Shown piece after piece: positions 9,824 through 24,263 of a stretch of DNA of 64,000 nt; the first letter of the stretch is position 1, and every line of letters starts with the position of its first letter. Under the pieces are notes generated by a model. The model made no database searches. It saw nothing but the letters and a program-made list of their open reading frames with translations, and was not told where the DNA came from. The position numbers were made by a program, and so were the translations under genes. Source of the stretch: Limanda limanda (taxonomy: Eukaryota > Chordata > Actinopteri > Pleuronectiformes > Pleuronectidae); the NCBI RefSeq assembly GCF_963576545.1, contig NW_026870488.1:295470-359469 (forward strand), in the 5' to 3' direction.

Positions 9824-10739
9824 AAGTCTCTCCGACCTTCACAAAAAAAGTTATTCAAGAATATCTCTTTCTCCTATGTGCTTTCATCCCTAACCCTAAC
9901 CCTAACCCTTCCGAAAGTCGGAGAAGCTCAAGGATGGTACCGATCGATGCGCGCAACCCCATTTAGTGGGGGTAGAGCCTACTTGCAAGTCTCTCCGACC
10001 TTCACAAAAAAAGTTATTCAAGAATATCTCCTCAGATTTAGGGGAATTTCGTCGGTCGACCTCTTCCGAAGGTCGTACAAGCTCGGGGATGGTACCAATC
10101 GATCCGCAGGACCCAAATTAGTCCAGATGCAACCACTTTCCAAGTCTCTCCGACCTTCACAAAAAAAGTTATTCAATAATATCTCTTTCTCCTATGTGCT
10201 TTCATCCCTAACCCTAACCCTAACCCTTCCGAAAGTCGGAGAAGCTCAAGGATGGTACCGATCGATGCGCGCTACCCCATTTAGTGGGGGTAGAGCCTAC
10301 TTGCAAGTCTCTCCGACCTTCACAAAAAAAGTTATTCAAGAATATCTCTTTCTCCTATGTGCTTTCATCCCTAACCCTAACCCTTCCGAAAGTCGGAGAA
10401 GCTCAAGGATGGTACCGATCGATGCGCGCTACCCCATTTAGTGGGGGTAGAGCCTACTTGCAAGTCTCTCCGACCTTCACAAAAAAAGTTATTCAAGAAT
10501 ATCTCTTTCTCCTATGTGCTTTCATCCCTAACCCTAACCCTAACCCTTCCGAAAGTCGGAGAAGCTCAAGGATGGTACCGATCGATGCGCGCTACCCCAT
10601 TTAGTGGGGGTAGAGCCTACTTGCAAGTCTCTCCGACCTTCACAAATAAAGTTATTCAAGAATATCTCCTCAGATTTGGGGGAATTTCGTCGGTCGACCT
10701 CTTCCAAAGGTCGTACAAGCTCGGGGATGGTACCAATCG
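9824..10739 (+). repeat. Left extension of super-repeat copy 2
   Basis: Monomers start at 9824 (T), 9987 (N with tttagggg), 10142 (T with caataat), 10305 (157-bp T), 10462 (T) and 10625 (N with aataaag and ccaaagg). With 8862-9823, this stretch matches 17041-18924 in order and markers. The offset is 8,179 bp before, and 8,185 bp after, the T at 10305 that lost a hexamer. The second and third super-repeats therefore share about 6.7 kb, longer than the part visible for the first. Confidence 0.82.
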
Positions 10740-13700
10740 ATCCGCAGGACCCAAATTAGTCCAGATGCAACCACTTTCCAAGTCTCTCCGACCTTCACAA
10801 AAAAAGTTATTCAAGAATATCTCTTTCTCCTATGTGCTTTCATCCCTAACCCTAACCCTAACCCTTCCGAAAGTCGGAGAAGCTCAAGGATGGTACCGAT
10901 CGATGCGCGCTACCCCATTTAGTGGGGGTAGAGCCTACTTGCAAGTCTCTCCGACCTTCACAAAAAAAGTTATTCAAGAATATCTCTTTCTCCTATGTGC
11001 TTTCATCCCTAACCCTAACCCTAACCCTTCCGAAAGTCGGAGAAGCTCAAGGATGGTACCGATCGATGCGTGCAACCCCATTTAGTGGGGGTAGAGCCTA
11101 CTTGCAAGTCTCTCCGACCTTCACAAAAAAAGTTATTCAAGAATATCTCCTCAGATTTGGGGGAATTTCGTCGGTCGACCTCTTCCGAAGGTCGTACAAG
11201 CTCGGGGATGGTACCAATCGATCCGCAGGACCCAAATTAGTCCAGATGCAACCACTTTCCAAGTCTCTCCGACCTTCACAAAAAAAGTTATTCAAGAATA
11301 TCTCTTTCTCCTATGTGCTTTCATCCCTAACCCTAACCCTAACCCTTCCGAAAGTCGGAGAAGCTCAAGGATGGTACCGATCGATGCGCGCTACCCCATT
11401 TAGTGGGGGTAGAGCCTACTTGCAAGTCTCTCCGACCTTCACAAAAAAAGTTATTCAAGAATATCTCTTTCTCCTATGTGCTTTCATCCCTAACCCTAAC
11501 CCTAACCCTTCCGAAAGTCGGAGAAGCTCAAGGATGGTACCGATCGATGCGCGCAACCCCATTTAGTGGGGGTAGAGCCTACTTGCAAGTCTCTCCGACC
11601 TTCACAAAAAAAGTTATTCAAGAATATCTCCTCAGATTTGGGGGAATTTCGTCGGTCGACCTCTTCCGAAGGTCGTACAAGCTCGGGGATGGTACCAATC
11701 GATCCGCAGGACCCAAATTAGTCCAGATGCAACCACTTTCCAAGTCTCTCCGACCTTCACAAAAAAAGTTATTCAAGAATATCTCTTTCTCCTATGTGCT
11801 TTCATCCCTAACCCTAACCCTAACCCTTCCGAAAGTCGGAGAAGCTCAAGGATGGTACCGATCGATGCGCGCTACCCCATTTAGTGGGGGTAGAGCCTAC
11901 TTGCAAGTCTCTCCGACCTTCACAAAAAAAGTTATTCAAGAATATCTCTTTCTCCTATGTGCTTTCATCCCTAACCCTAACCCTAACCCTTCCGAAAGTC
12001 GGAGAAGCTCAAGGATGGTACCGATCGATGCGCGCAACCCCATTTAGTGGGGGTAGAGCCTACTTGCAAGTCTCTCCGACCTTCACAAAAAAAGTAATTC
12101 AAGAATATCTCCTCAGATTTGGGGGAATTTCGTCGGTCGACCTCTTCCGAAGGTCGTACAAGCTCGGGGATGGTACCAATCGATCCGCAGGACCCAAATT
12201 AGTCCAGATGCAACCACTTTCCAAGTCTCTCCGACCTTCACAAAAAAAGTTATTCAAGAATATCTCTTTCTACTATGTGCTTTCATCCCTAACCCTAACC
12301 CTTCCGAAAGTCGGAGAAGCTCAAGGATGGTACCGATCGATGCGCGCTACCCCATTTAGTGGGGGTAGAGCCTACTTGCAAGTCTCTCCGACCTTCACAA
12401 AAAAAGTTATTCAAGAATATCTCTTTCTCCTATGTGCTTTCATCCCTAACCCTAACCCTAACCCTTCCGAAAGTCGGAGAAGCTCAAGGATGGTACCGAT
12501 CGATGCGCGCTACCCCATTTAGTGGGGGTAGAGCCTACTTGCAAGTCTCTCCGACCTTCACAAAAAAAGTTATTCAAGAATATCTCCTCAGATTTGGGGG
12601 AATTTCGTCGGTCGACCTCTTCCGAAGGTCGTACAAGCTTGGGGATGGTACCAATCGATCCGCAGGACCCAAATTAGTCCAGATGCAACCACTTTCCAAG
12701 TCTCTCCGACCTTCACAAAAAAAGTTATTCAAGAATATCTATCTCCTATGTGCTTTCATCCCTAACCCTAACCCTAACCCTTCCGAAAGTCGGAGAAGCT
12801 CAAGGATGGTACCGATCGATGCGCGCTACCCCATTTAGTGGGGGTAGAGCCTACTTGCAAGTCTCTCCGACCTTCACAAAAAAAGTTATTCAAGAATATC
12901 TCTTTCTCCTATGTGCTTTCATCCCTAACCCTAACCCTAACCCTTCCGAAAGTCGGAGAAGCTCAAGGATGGTACCGATCGATGCGCGCTACCCCATTTA
13001 GTGGGGGTAGAGCCTACTTGCAAGTCTCTCCGACCTTCACAAAAAAAGTTATTCAAGAATATCTCTTTCTCCTATGTGCTTTCATCCCTAACCCTAACCC
13101 TAACCCTTCCGAAAGTCGGAGAAGCTCAAGGATGGTACCGATCGATGCGCGCTACCCCATTTAGTGGGGGTAGAGCCTACTTGCAAGTCTCTCCGACCTT
13201 CACAAAAAAAGTTATTCAAGAATATCTCTTTCTCCTATGTGCTTTCATCCCTAACCCTAACCCTAACCCTTCCGAAAGTCGGAGAAGCTCAAGGATGGTA
13301 CCGATCGATGCGCGCTACCCCATTTAGTGGGGGTAGAGCCTACTTGCAAGTCTCTCCGACCTTCACAAAAAAAGTTATTCAAGAATATCTCTTTCTCCTA
13401 TGTGCTTTCATCCCTAACCCTAACCCTAACCCTTCCGAAAGTCGGAGAAGCTCAAGGATGGTACCGATCGATGCGCGCTACCCCATTTAGTGGGGGTAGA
13501 GCCTACTTGCAAGTCTCTCCGACCTTCACAAAAAAAGTTATTCAAGAATATCTCTTTCTCCTATGTGCTTTCATCCCTAACCCTAACCCTAACCCTTCCG
13601 AAAGTCGGAGAAGCTCAAGGATGGTACCGATCGATGCGCGCAACCCCATTTAGTGGGGGTAGAGCCTACTTGCAAGTCTCTCCGACCTTCACAAAAAAAG

Positions 13701-15597
13701 TAATTCAAGAATATCTCCTCAGATTTGGGGGAATTTCGTCGGTCGACCTCTTCCGAAGGTCGTACAAGCTCGGGGATGGTACCAATCGATCCGCAGGACC
13801 CAAATTAGTCCAGATGCAACCACTTTCCAAGTCTCTCCGACCTTCACAAAAAAAGTTATTCAAGAATATCTCTTTCTCCTATGTGCTTTCATCCCTAACC
13901 CTAACCCTAACCCTTCCGAAAGTCGGAGAAGCTCAAGGATGGTACCGATCGATGCGCGCTACCCCATTTAGTGGGGGTAGAGCCTACTTGCAAGTCTCTC
14001 CGACCTTCACAAAAAAAGTTATTCAAGAATATCTCTTTCTCCTATGTGCTTTCATCCCTAACCCTAACCCTAACCCTTCCGAAAGTCGGAGAAGCTCAAG
14101 GATGGTACCGATCGATGCGCGCAACCCCATTTAGTGGGGGTAGAGCCTACTTGCAAGTCTCTCCGACCTTCACAAAAAAAGTTATTCAAGAATATCTCCT
14201 CAGATTTGGGGGAATTTCGTCGGTCGACCTCTTCCGAAGGTCGTACAAGCTCGGGGATGGTACCAATCGATCCGCAGGACCCAAATTAGTCCAGATGCAA
14301 CCACTTTCCAAGTCTCTCCGACCTTCACAAAAAAAGTTATTCAAGAATATCTCTTTCTCCTATGTGCTTTCATCCCTAACCCTAACCCTAACCCTTCCGA
14401 AAGTCGGAGAAGCTCAAGGATGGTACCGATCGATGCGCGCTACCCCATTTAGTGGGGGTAGAGCCTACTTGCAAGTCTCTCCGACCTTCACAAAAAAAGT
14501 TATTCAAGAATATCTCCTCAGATTTGGGGGAATTTCGTCGGTCGACCTCTTCCGAAGGTCGTACAAGCTCGGGGATGGTACCAATCGATCCGCAGGACCC
14601 AAATTAGTCCAGATGCAACCACTTTCCAAGTCTCTCCGACCTTCACAAAAAAAGTTATTCAAGAATATCTCTTTCTCCTATGTGCTTTCATCCCTAACCC
14701 TAACCCTAACCCTTCCGAAAGTCGGAGAAGCTCAAGGATGGTACCGATCGATGCGCGCTACCCCATTTAGTGGGGGCAGAGCCTACTTGCAAGTCTCTCC
14801 GACCTTCACAAAAAAAGTTATTCAAGAATATCTCTTTCTCCTATGTGCTTTCATCCCTAACCCTAACCCTAACCCTTCCGAAAGTCGGAGAAGCTCAAGG
14901 ATGGTACCGATCGATGCGCGCTACCCCATTTAGTGGGGGTAGAGCCTACTTGCAAGTCTCTCCGACCTTCACAAAAAAAGTTATTCAAGAATATCTCTTT
15001 CTCCTATGTGCTTTCATCCCTAACCCTAACCCTAACCCTTCCGAAAGTCGGAGAAGCTCAAGGATGGTACCGATCGATGCGCGCTACCCCATTTAGTGGG
15101 GGTAGAGCCTACTTGCAAGTCTCTCCGACCTTCACAAAAAAAGTTATTCAAGAATATCTCTTTCTCCTATGTGCTTTCATCCCTAACCCTAACCCTAACC
15201 CTTCCAAAAGTCGGAGAAGCTCAAGGATGGTACCGATCGATGCGTGCAACCCCATTTAGTGGGGGTAGAGCCTACTTGCAAGTCTCTCCGACCTTCACAA
15301 AAAAAGTTATTCAAGAATATCTCCTCAGATTTGGGGGAATTTCGTCGGTCGACCTCTTCCGAAGGTCGTACAAGCTCGGGGATGGTACCAATCGATCCGC
15401 AGGACCCAAATTAGTCCAGATGCAACCACTTTCCAAGTCTCTCCGACCTTCATAAAAAAAGTTATTCAAGAATATCTCTTTCTCCTATGTGCTTTCATCC
15501 CTAACCCTAACCCTAACCCTTCCGAAAGTCGGAGAAGCTCAAGGATGGTACCGATCGATGCGCGCTACCCCATTTAGTGGGGGTAGAGCCTACTTGC
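10740..15597 (+). repeat. Long super-repeat, copy 2
   Basis: Collinear with 1-4858 and 18925-23782. The same landmarks appear at 10943 (gtgcaacccc T), 12068 (gtaattc N), 12223 (157-bp T), 12543 (landmark dimer), 12698-13673 (six T), 14790 (end of the ggggcag T), 15117 (ccaaaag T) and 15435 (cataaa T). It carries gtgcaac near 15244, as copy 3 does, where copy 1 has gcgcaac. Collinearity with the others ends at 15598. Confidence 0.88.
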
Positions 15598-18500
15598 AAG
15601 TCTCTCCGACCTTCACAAAAAAAGTTATTCAAGAATATCTCTTTCTCCTATGTGCTTTCATCCCTAACCCTAACCCTAACCCTTCCGAAAGTCGGAGAAG
15701 CTCAAGGATGGTACCGATCGATGCGCGCTACCCCATTTAGTGGGGGTAGAGCCTACTTGCAAGTCTCTCCGACCTTCACAAATAAAGTTATTCAAGAATA
15801 TCTCCTCAGATTTGGGGGAATTTCGTCGGTCGACCTCTTCCAAAGGTCGTACAAGCTCGGGGATGGTACCAATCGATCCGCAGGACCCAAATTAGTCCAG
15901 ATGCAACCACTTTCCAAGTCTCTCCGACCTTCACAAAAAAAGTTATTCAAGAATATCTCTTTCTCCTATGTGCTTTCATCCCTAACCCTAACCCTAACCC
16001 TTCCGAAAGTCGGAGAAGCTCAAGGATGGTACCGATCGATGCGCGCAACCCCATTTAGTGGGGGTAGAGCCTACTTGCAAGTCTCTCCGACCTTCACAAA
16101 AAAAGTTATTCAAGAATATCTCCTCAGATTTGGGGGAATTTCGTCGGTCGACCTCTTCCGAAGGTCGTACAAGCTCGGGGATGGTACCAATCGATCCGCA
16201 GGACCCAAATTAGTCCAGATGCAACCACTTTCCAAGTCTCTCCGACCTTCACAAAAAAAGTTATTCAAGAATATCTCTTTCTCCTATGTGCTTTCATCCC
16301 TAACCCTAACCCTAACCCTTCCGAAAGTCGGAGAAGCTCAAGGATGGTACTGATCGATGCGCGCTACCCCATTTAGTGGGGGTAGAGCCTACTTGCAAGT
16401 CTCTCCGACCTTCACAAAAAAAGTTATTCAAGAATATCTCCTCAGATTTGGGGGAATTTCGTCGGTCGACCTCTTCCGAAGGTCGTACAAGCTCGGGGAT
16501 GGTACCAATCGATCCGCAGGACCCAAATTAGTCCAGATGCAACCACTTTCCAAGTCTCTCCGACCTTCACAAAAAAAGTTATTCAAGAATATCTCTTTCT
16601 CCTATGTGCTTTCATCCCTAACCCTAACCCTAACCCTTCCGAAAGTCGGAGAAGCTCAAGGATGGTACCGATCGATGCGCGCTACCCCATTTAGTGGGGG
16701 CAGAGCCTACTTGCAAGTCTCTCCGACCTTCACAAAAAAAGTTATTCAAGAATATCTCTTTCTCCTATGTGCTTTCATCCCTAACCCTAACCCTAACCCT
16801 TCCGAAAGTCGGAGAAGCTCAAGGATGGTACCGATCGATGCGCGCTACCCCATTTAGTGGGGGTAGAGCCTACTTGCAAGTCTCTCCGACCTTCACAAAA
16901 AAAGTTATTCAAGAATATCTCTTTCTCCTATGTGCTTTCATCCCTAACCCTAACCCTAACCCTTCCGAAAGTCGGAGAAGCTCAAGGATGGTACCGATCG
17001 ATGCGCGCTACCCCATTTAGTGGGGGTAGAGCCTACTTGCAAGTCTCTCCGACCTTCACAAAAAAAGTTATTCAAGAATATCTCTTTCTCCTATGTGCTT
17101 TCATCCCTAACCCTAACCCTAACCCTTCCAAAAGTCGGAGAAGCTCAAGGATGGTACCGATCGATGCGCGCAACCCCATTTAGTGGGGGTAGAGCCTACT
17201 TGCAAGTCTCTCCGACCTTCACAAAAAAAGTTATTCAAGAATATCTCCTCAGATTTGGGGGAATTTCGTCGGTCGACCTCTTCCGAAGGTCGTACAAGCT
17301 CGGGGATGGTACCAATCGATCCGCAGGACCCAAATTAGTCCAGATGCAACCACTTTTCAAGTCTCTCCGACCTTCACAAAAAAAGTTATTCAAGAATATC
17401 TCTTTCTCCTATGTGCTTTCATCCCTAACCCTAACCCTAACCCTTCCGAAAGTCGGAGAAGCTCAAGGATGGTACCGATCGATGCGCGCTACCCCATTTA
17501 GTGGGGGTAGAGCCTACTTGCAAGTCTCTCCGACCTTCACAAAAAAAGTTATTCAAGAATATCTCTTTCTCCTATGTGCTTTCATCCCTAACCCTAACCC
17601 TAACCCTTCCAAAAGTCGGAGAAGCTCAAGGATGGTACCGATCGATGCGCGCAACCCCATTTAGTGGGGGTAGAGCCTACTTGCAAGTCTCTCCGACCTT
17701 CACAAAAAAAGTTATTCAAGAATATCTCCTCAGATTTGGGGGAATTTCGTCGGTCGACCTCTTCCGAAGGTCGTACAAGCTCGGGGATGGTACCAATCGA
17801 TCCGCAGGACCCAAATTAGTCCAGATGCAACCACTTTTCAAGTCTCTCCGACCTTCACAAAAAAAGTTATTCAAGAATATCTCTTTCTCCTATGTGCTTT
17901 CATCCCTAACCCTAACCCTAACCCTTCCGAAAGTCGGAGAAGCTCAAGGATGGTACCGATCGATGCGCGCTACCCCATTTAGTGGGGGTAGAGCCTACTT
18001 GCAAGTCTCTCCGACCTTCACAAAAAAAGTTATTCAAGAATATCTCTTTCTCCTATGTGCTTTCATCCCTAACCCTAACCCTAACCCTTCCGAAAGTCGG
18101 AGAAGCTCAAGGATGGTACCGATCGATGCGCGCAACCCCATTTAGTGGGGGTAGAGCCTACTTGCAAGTCTCTCCGACCTTCACAAAAAAAGTTATTCAA
18201 GAATATCTCCTCAGATTTAGGGGAATTTCGTCGGTCGACCTCTTCCGAAGGTCGTACAAGCTCGGGGATGGTACCAATCGATCCGCAGGACCCAAATTAG
18301 TCCAGATGCAACCACTTTCCAAGTCTCTCCGACCTTCACAAAAAAAGTTATTCAATAATATCTCTTTCTCCTATGTGCTTTCATCCCTAACCCTAACCCT
18401 AACCCTTCCGAAAGTCGGAGAAGCTCAAGGATGGTACCGATCGATGCGCGCTACCCCATTTAGTGGGGGTAGAGCCTACTTGCAAGTCTCTCCGACCTTC

Positions 18501-18924
18501 ACAAAAAAAGTTATTCAAGAATATCTCTTTCTCCTATGTGCTTTCATCCCTAACCCTAACCCTAACCCTTCCGAAAGTCGGAGAAGCTCAAGGATGGTAC
18601 CGATCGATGCGCGCTACCCCATTTAGTGGGGGTAGAGCCTACTTGCAAGTCTCTCCGACCTTCACAAAAAAAGTTATTCAAGAATATCTCTTTCTCCTAT
18701 GTGCTTTCATCCCTAACCCTAACCCTAACCCTTCCGAAAGTCGGAGAAGCTCAAGGATGGTACCGATCGATGCGCGCTACCCCATTTAGTGGGGGTAGAG
18801 CCTACTTGCAAGTCTCTCCGACCTTCACAAATAAAGTTATTCAAGAATATCTCCTCAGATTTGGGGGAATTTCGTCGGTCGACCTCTTCCAAAGGTCGTA
18901 CAAGCTCGGGGATGGTACCAATCG
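15598..18924 (+). repeat. Inter-super-repeat block with a module shared with 26981-29067
   Basis: A T at 15598 is followed by an aataaag N at 15761. Then comes a module in the order T 15916, N 16079, T 16234 (tactgat, losing GGTACC), N 16397, T 16552 (ggggcag), T, T, and a ccaaaag T at 17041. Two 481-bp units with the cacttttc mark follow, then an N with tttagggg and a T with caataat at 18322. The same order occurs at 26981-29067, 30505-32591 and 50359-52445, with one 481-bp unit fewer. From 17041 it also matches 8862 onward. Confidence 0.82.
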
Positions 18925-21900
18925 ATCCGCAGGACCCAAATTAGTCCAGATGCAACCACTTTCCAAGTCTCTCCGACCTTCACAAAAAAAGTTATTCAAG
19001 AATATCTCTTTCTCCTATGTGCTTTCATCCCTAACCCTAACCCTAACCCTTCCGAAAGTCGGAGAAGCTCAAGGATGGTACCGATCGATGCGCGCTACCC
19101 CATTTAGTGGGGGTAGAGCCTACTTGCAAGTCTCTCCGACCTTCACAAAAAAAGTTATTCAAGAATATCTCTTTCTCCTATGTGCTTTCATCCCTAACCC
19201 TAACCCTAACCCTTCCGAAAGTCGGAGAAGCTCAAGGATGGTACCGATCGATGCGTGCAACCCCATTTAGTGGGGGTAGAGCCTACTTGCAAGTCTCTCC
19301 GACCTTCACAAAAAAAGTTATTCAAGAATATCTCCTCAGATTTGGGGGAATTTCGTCGGTCGACCTCTTCCGAAGGTCGTACAAGCTCGGGGATGGTACC
19401 AATCGATCCGCAGGACCCAAATTAGTCCAGATGCAACCACTTTCCAAGTCTCTCCGACCTTCACAAAAAAAGTTATTCAAGAATATCTCTTTCTCCTATG
19501 TGCTTTCATCCCTAACCCTAACCCTAACCCTTCCGAAAGTCGGAGAAGCTCAAGGATGGTACCGATCGATGCGCGCTACCCCATTTAGTGGGGGTAGAGC
19601 CTACTTGCAAGTCTCTCCGACCTTCACAAAAAAAGTTATTCAAGAATATCTCTTTCTCCTATGTGCTTTCATCCCTAACCCTAACCCTAACCCTTCCGAA
19701 AGTCGGAGAAGCTCAAGGATGGTACCGATCGATGCGCGCAACCCCATTTAGTGGGGGTAGAGCCTACTTGCAAGTCTCTCCGACCTTCACAAAAAAAGTT
19801 ATTCAAGAATATCTCCTCAGATTTGGGGGAATTTCGTCGGTCGACCTCTTCCGAAGGTCGTACAAGCTCGGGGATGGTACCAATCGATCCGCAGGACCCA
19901 AATTAGTCCAGATGCAACCACTTTCCAAGTCTCTCCGACCTTCACAAAAAAAGTTATTCAAGAATATCTCTTTCTCCTATGTGCTTTCATCCCTAACCCT
20001 AACCCTAACCCTTCCGAAAGTCGGAGAAGCTCAAGGATGGTACCGATCGATGCGCGCTACCCCATTTAGTGGGGGTAGAGCCTACTTGCAAGTCTCTCCG
20101 ACCTTCACAAAAAAAGTTATTCAAGAATATCTCTTTCTCCTATGTGCTTTCATCCCTAACCCTAACCCTAACCCTTCCGAAAGTCGGAGAAGCTCAAGGA
20201 TGGTACCGATCGATGCGCGCAACCCCATTTAGTGGGGGTAGAGCCTACTTGCAAGTCTCTCCGACCTTCACAAAAAAAGTAATTCAAGAATATCTCCTCA
20301 GATTTGGGGGAATTTCGTCGGTCGACCTCTTCCGAAGGTCGTACAAGCTCGGGGATGGTACCAATCGATCCGCAGGACCCAAATTAGTCCAGATGCAACC
20401 ACTTTCCAAGTCTCTCCGACCTTCACAAAAAAAGTTATTCAAGAATATCTCTTTCTACTATGTGCTTTCATCCCTAACCCTAACCCTTCCGAAAGTCGGA
20501 GAAGCTCAAGGATGGTACCGATCGATGCGCGCTACCCCATTTAGTGGGGGTAGAGCCTACTTGCAAGTCTCTCCGACCTTCACAAAAAAAGTTATTCAAG
20601 AATATCTCTTTCTCCTATGTGCTTTCATCCCTAACCCTAACCCTAACCCTTCCGAAAGTCGGAGAAGCTCAAGGATGGTACCGATCGATGCGCGCTACCC
20701 CATTTAGTGGGGGTAGAGCCTACTTGCAAGTCTCTCCGACCTTCACAAAAAAAGTTATTCAAGAATATCTCCTCAGATTTGGGGGAATTTCGTCGGTCGA
20801 CCTCTTCCGAAGGTCGTACAAGCTTGGGGATGGTACCAATCGATCCGCAGGACCCAAATTAGTCCAGATGCAACCACTTTCCAAGTCTCTCCGACCTTCA
20901 CAAAAAAAGTTATTCAAGAATATCTATCTCCTATGTGCTTTCATCCCTAACCCTAACCCTAACCCTTCCGAAAGTCGGAGAAGCTCAAGGATGGTACCGA
21001 TCGATGCGCGCTACCCCATTTAGTGGGGGTAGAGCCTACTTGCAAGTCTCTCCGACCTTCACAAAAAAAGTTATTCAAGAATATCTCTTTCTCCTATGTG
21101 CTTTCATCCCTAACCCTAACCCTAACCCTTCCGAAAGTCGGAGAAGCTCAAGGATGGTACCGATCGATGCGCGCTACCCCATTTAGTGGGGGTAGAGCCT
21201 ACTTGCAAGTCTCTCCGACCTTCACAAAAAAAGTTATTCAAGAATATCTCTTTCTCCTATGTGCTTTCATCCCTAACCCTAACCCTAACCCTTCCGAAAG
21301 TCGGAGAAGCTCAAGGATGGTACCGATCGATGCGCGCTACCCCATTTAGTGGGGGTAGAGCCTACTTGCAAGTCTCTCCGACCTTCACAAAAAAAGTTAT
21401 TCAAGAATATCTCTTTCTCCTATGTGCTTTCATCCCTAACCCTAACCCTAACCCTTCCGAAAGTCGGAGAAGCTCAAGGATGGTACCGATCGATGCGCGC
21501 TACCCCATTTAGTGGGGGTAGAGCCTACTTGCAAGTCTCTCCGACCTTCACAAAAAAAGTTATTCAAGAATATCTCTTTCTCCTATGTGCTTTCATCCCT
21601 AACCCTAACCCTAACCCTTCCGAAAGTCGGAGAAGCTCAAGGATGGTACCGATCGATGCGCGCTACCCCATTTAGTGGGGGTAGAGCCTACTTGCAAGTC
21701 TCTCCGACCTTCACAAAAAAAGTTATTCAAGAATATCTCTTTCTCCTATGTGCTTTCATCCCTAACCCTAACCCTAACCCTTCCGAAAGTCGGAGAAGCT
21801 CAAGGATGGTACCGATCGATGCGCGCAACCCCATTTAGTGGGGGTAGAGCCTACTTGCAAGTCTCTCCGACCTTCACAAAAAAAGTAATTCAAGAATATC

Positions 21901-24263
21901 TCCTCAGATTTGGGGGAATTTCGTCGGTCGACCTCTTCCGAAGGTCGTACAAGCTCGGGGATGGTACCAATCGATCCGCAGGACCCAAATTAGTCCAGAT
22001 GCAACCACTTTCCAAGTCTCTCCGACCTTCACAAAAAAAGTTATTCAAGAATATCTCTTTCTCCTATGTGCTTTCATCCCTAACCCTAACCCTAACCCTT
22101 CCGAAAGTCGGAGAAGCTCAAGGATGGTACCGATCGATGCGCGCTACCCCATTTAGTGGGGGTAGAGCCTACTTGCAAGTCTCTCCGACCTTCACAAAAA
22201 AAGTTATTCAAGAATATCTCTTTCTCCTATGTGCTTTCATCCCTAACCCTAACCCTAACCCTTCCGAAAGTCGGAGAAGCTCAAGGATGGTACCGATCGA
22301 TGCGCGCAACCCCATTTAGTGGGGGTAGAGCCTACTTGCAAGTCTCTCCGACCTTCACAAAAAAAGTTATTCAAGAATATCTCCTCAGATTTGGGGGAAT
22401 TTCGTCGGTCGACCTCTTCCGAAGGTCGTACAAGCTCGGGGATGGTACCAATCGATCCGCAGGACCCAAATTAGTCCAGATGCAACCACTTTCCAAGTCT
22501 CTCCGACCTTCACAAAAAAAGTTATTCAAGAATATCTCTTTCTCCTATGTGCTTTCATCCCTAACCCTAACCCTAACCCTTCCGAAAGTCGGAGAAGCTC
22601 AAGGATGGTACCGATCGATGCGCGCTACCCCATTTAGTGGGGGTAGAGCCTACTTGCAAGTCTCTCCGACCTTCACAAAAAAAGTTATTCAAGAATATCT
22701 CCTCAGATTTGGGGGAATTTCGTCGGTCGACCTCTTCCGAAGGTCGTACAAGCTCGGGGATGGTACCAATCGATCCGCAGGACCCAAATTAGTCCAGATG
22801 CAACCACTTTCCAAGTCTCTCCGACCTTCACAAAAAAAGTTATTCAAGAATATCTCTTTCTCCTATGTGCTTTCATCCCTAACCCTAACCCTAACCCTTC
22901 CGAAAGTCGGAGAAGCTCAAGGATGGTACCGATCGATGCGCGCTACCCCATTTAGTGGGGGCAGAGCCTACTTGCAAGTCTCTCCGACCTTCACAAAAAA
23001 AGTTATTCAAGAATATCTCTTTCTCCTATGTGCTTTCATCCCTAACCCTAACCCTAACCCTTCCGAAAGTCGGAGAAGCTCAAGGATGGTACCGATCGAT
23101 GCGCGCTACCCCATTTAGTGGGGGTAGAGCCTACTTGCAAGTCTCTCCGACCTTCACAAAAAAAGTTATTCAAGAATATCTCTTTCTCCTATGTGCTTTC
23201 ATCCCTAACCCTAACCCTAACCCTTCCGAAAGTCGGAGAAGCTCAAGGATGGTACCGATCGATGCGCGCTACCCCATTTAGTGGGGGTAGAGCCTACTTG
23301 CAAGTCTCTCCGACCTTCACAAAAAAAGTTATTCAAGAATATCTCTTTCTCCTATGTGCTTTCATCCCTAACCCTAACCCTAACCCTTCCAAAAGTCGGA
23401 GAAGCTCAAGGATGGTACCGATCGATGCGTGCAACCCCATTTAGTGGGGGTAGAGCCTACTTGCAAGTCTCTCCGACCTTCACAAAAAAAGTTATTCAAG
23501 AATATCTCCTCAGATTTGGGGGAATTTCGTCGGTCGACCTCTTCCGAAGGTCGTACAAGCTCGGGGATGGTACCAATCGATCCGCAGGACCCAAATTAGT
23601 CCAGATGCAACCACTTTCCAAGTCTCTCCGACCTTCATAAAAAAAGTTATTCAAGAATATCTCTTTCTCCTATGTGCTTTCATCCCTAACCCTAACCCTA
23701 ACCCTTCCGAAAGTCGGAGAAGCTCAAGGATGGTACCGATCGATGCGCGTTACCCCATTTAGTGGGGGTAGAGCCTACTTGCAAGTCTCTCCGACCTTCA
23801 CAAAAAAAGTTATTCAAGAATATCTCTTTCTCCTATGTGCTTTCATCCCTAACCCTAACCCTAACCCTTCCGAAAGTCGGAGAAGCTCAAGGATGGTACC
23901 GATCGATGCGCGCAACCCCATTTAGTGGGGGTAGAGCCTACTTGCAAGTCTCTCCGACCTTCACAAAAAAAGTTATTCAAGAATATCTCCTCAGATTTGG
24001 GGGAATTTCGTCGGTCGACCTCTTCCGAAGGTCGTACAAGCTCGGGGATGGTACCAATCGATCCGCAGGACCCAAATTAGTCCAGATGCAACCACTTTCC
24101 AAGTCTCTCCGACCTTCACAAAAAAAGTTATTCAATAATATCTCTTTCTCCTATGTGCTTTCATCCCTAACCCTAACCCTAACCCTTCCGAAAGTCGGAG
24201 AAGCTCAAGGATGGTACCGATCGATGCGCGCTACCCCATTTAGTGGGGGTAGAGCCTACTTGC
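18925..24263 (+). repeat. Long super-repeat, copy 3
   Basis: Collinear with copy 2 to 23782 (offset 8,185) and with copy 1 to 24263 (offset 18,924). The landmark dimer is at 20728, the six-T run at 20883-21858 and the cataaa T at 23620. Private changes include cgcgttacc near 23749. Being alike at several kilobases but offset by different distances from the other copies, it shows that these copies arose by separate events or were later resized. Confidence 0.87.
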
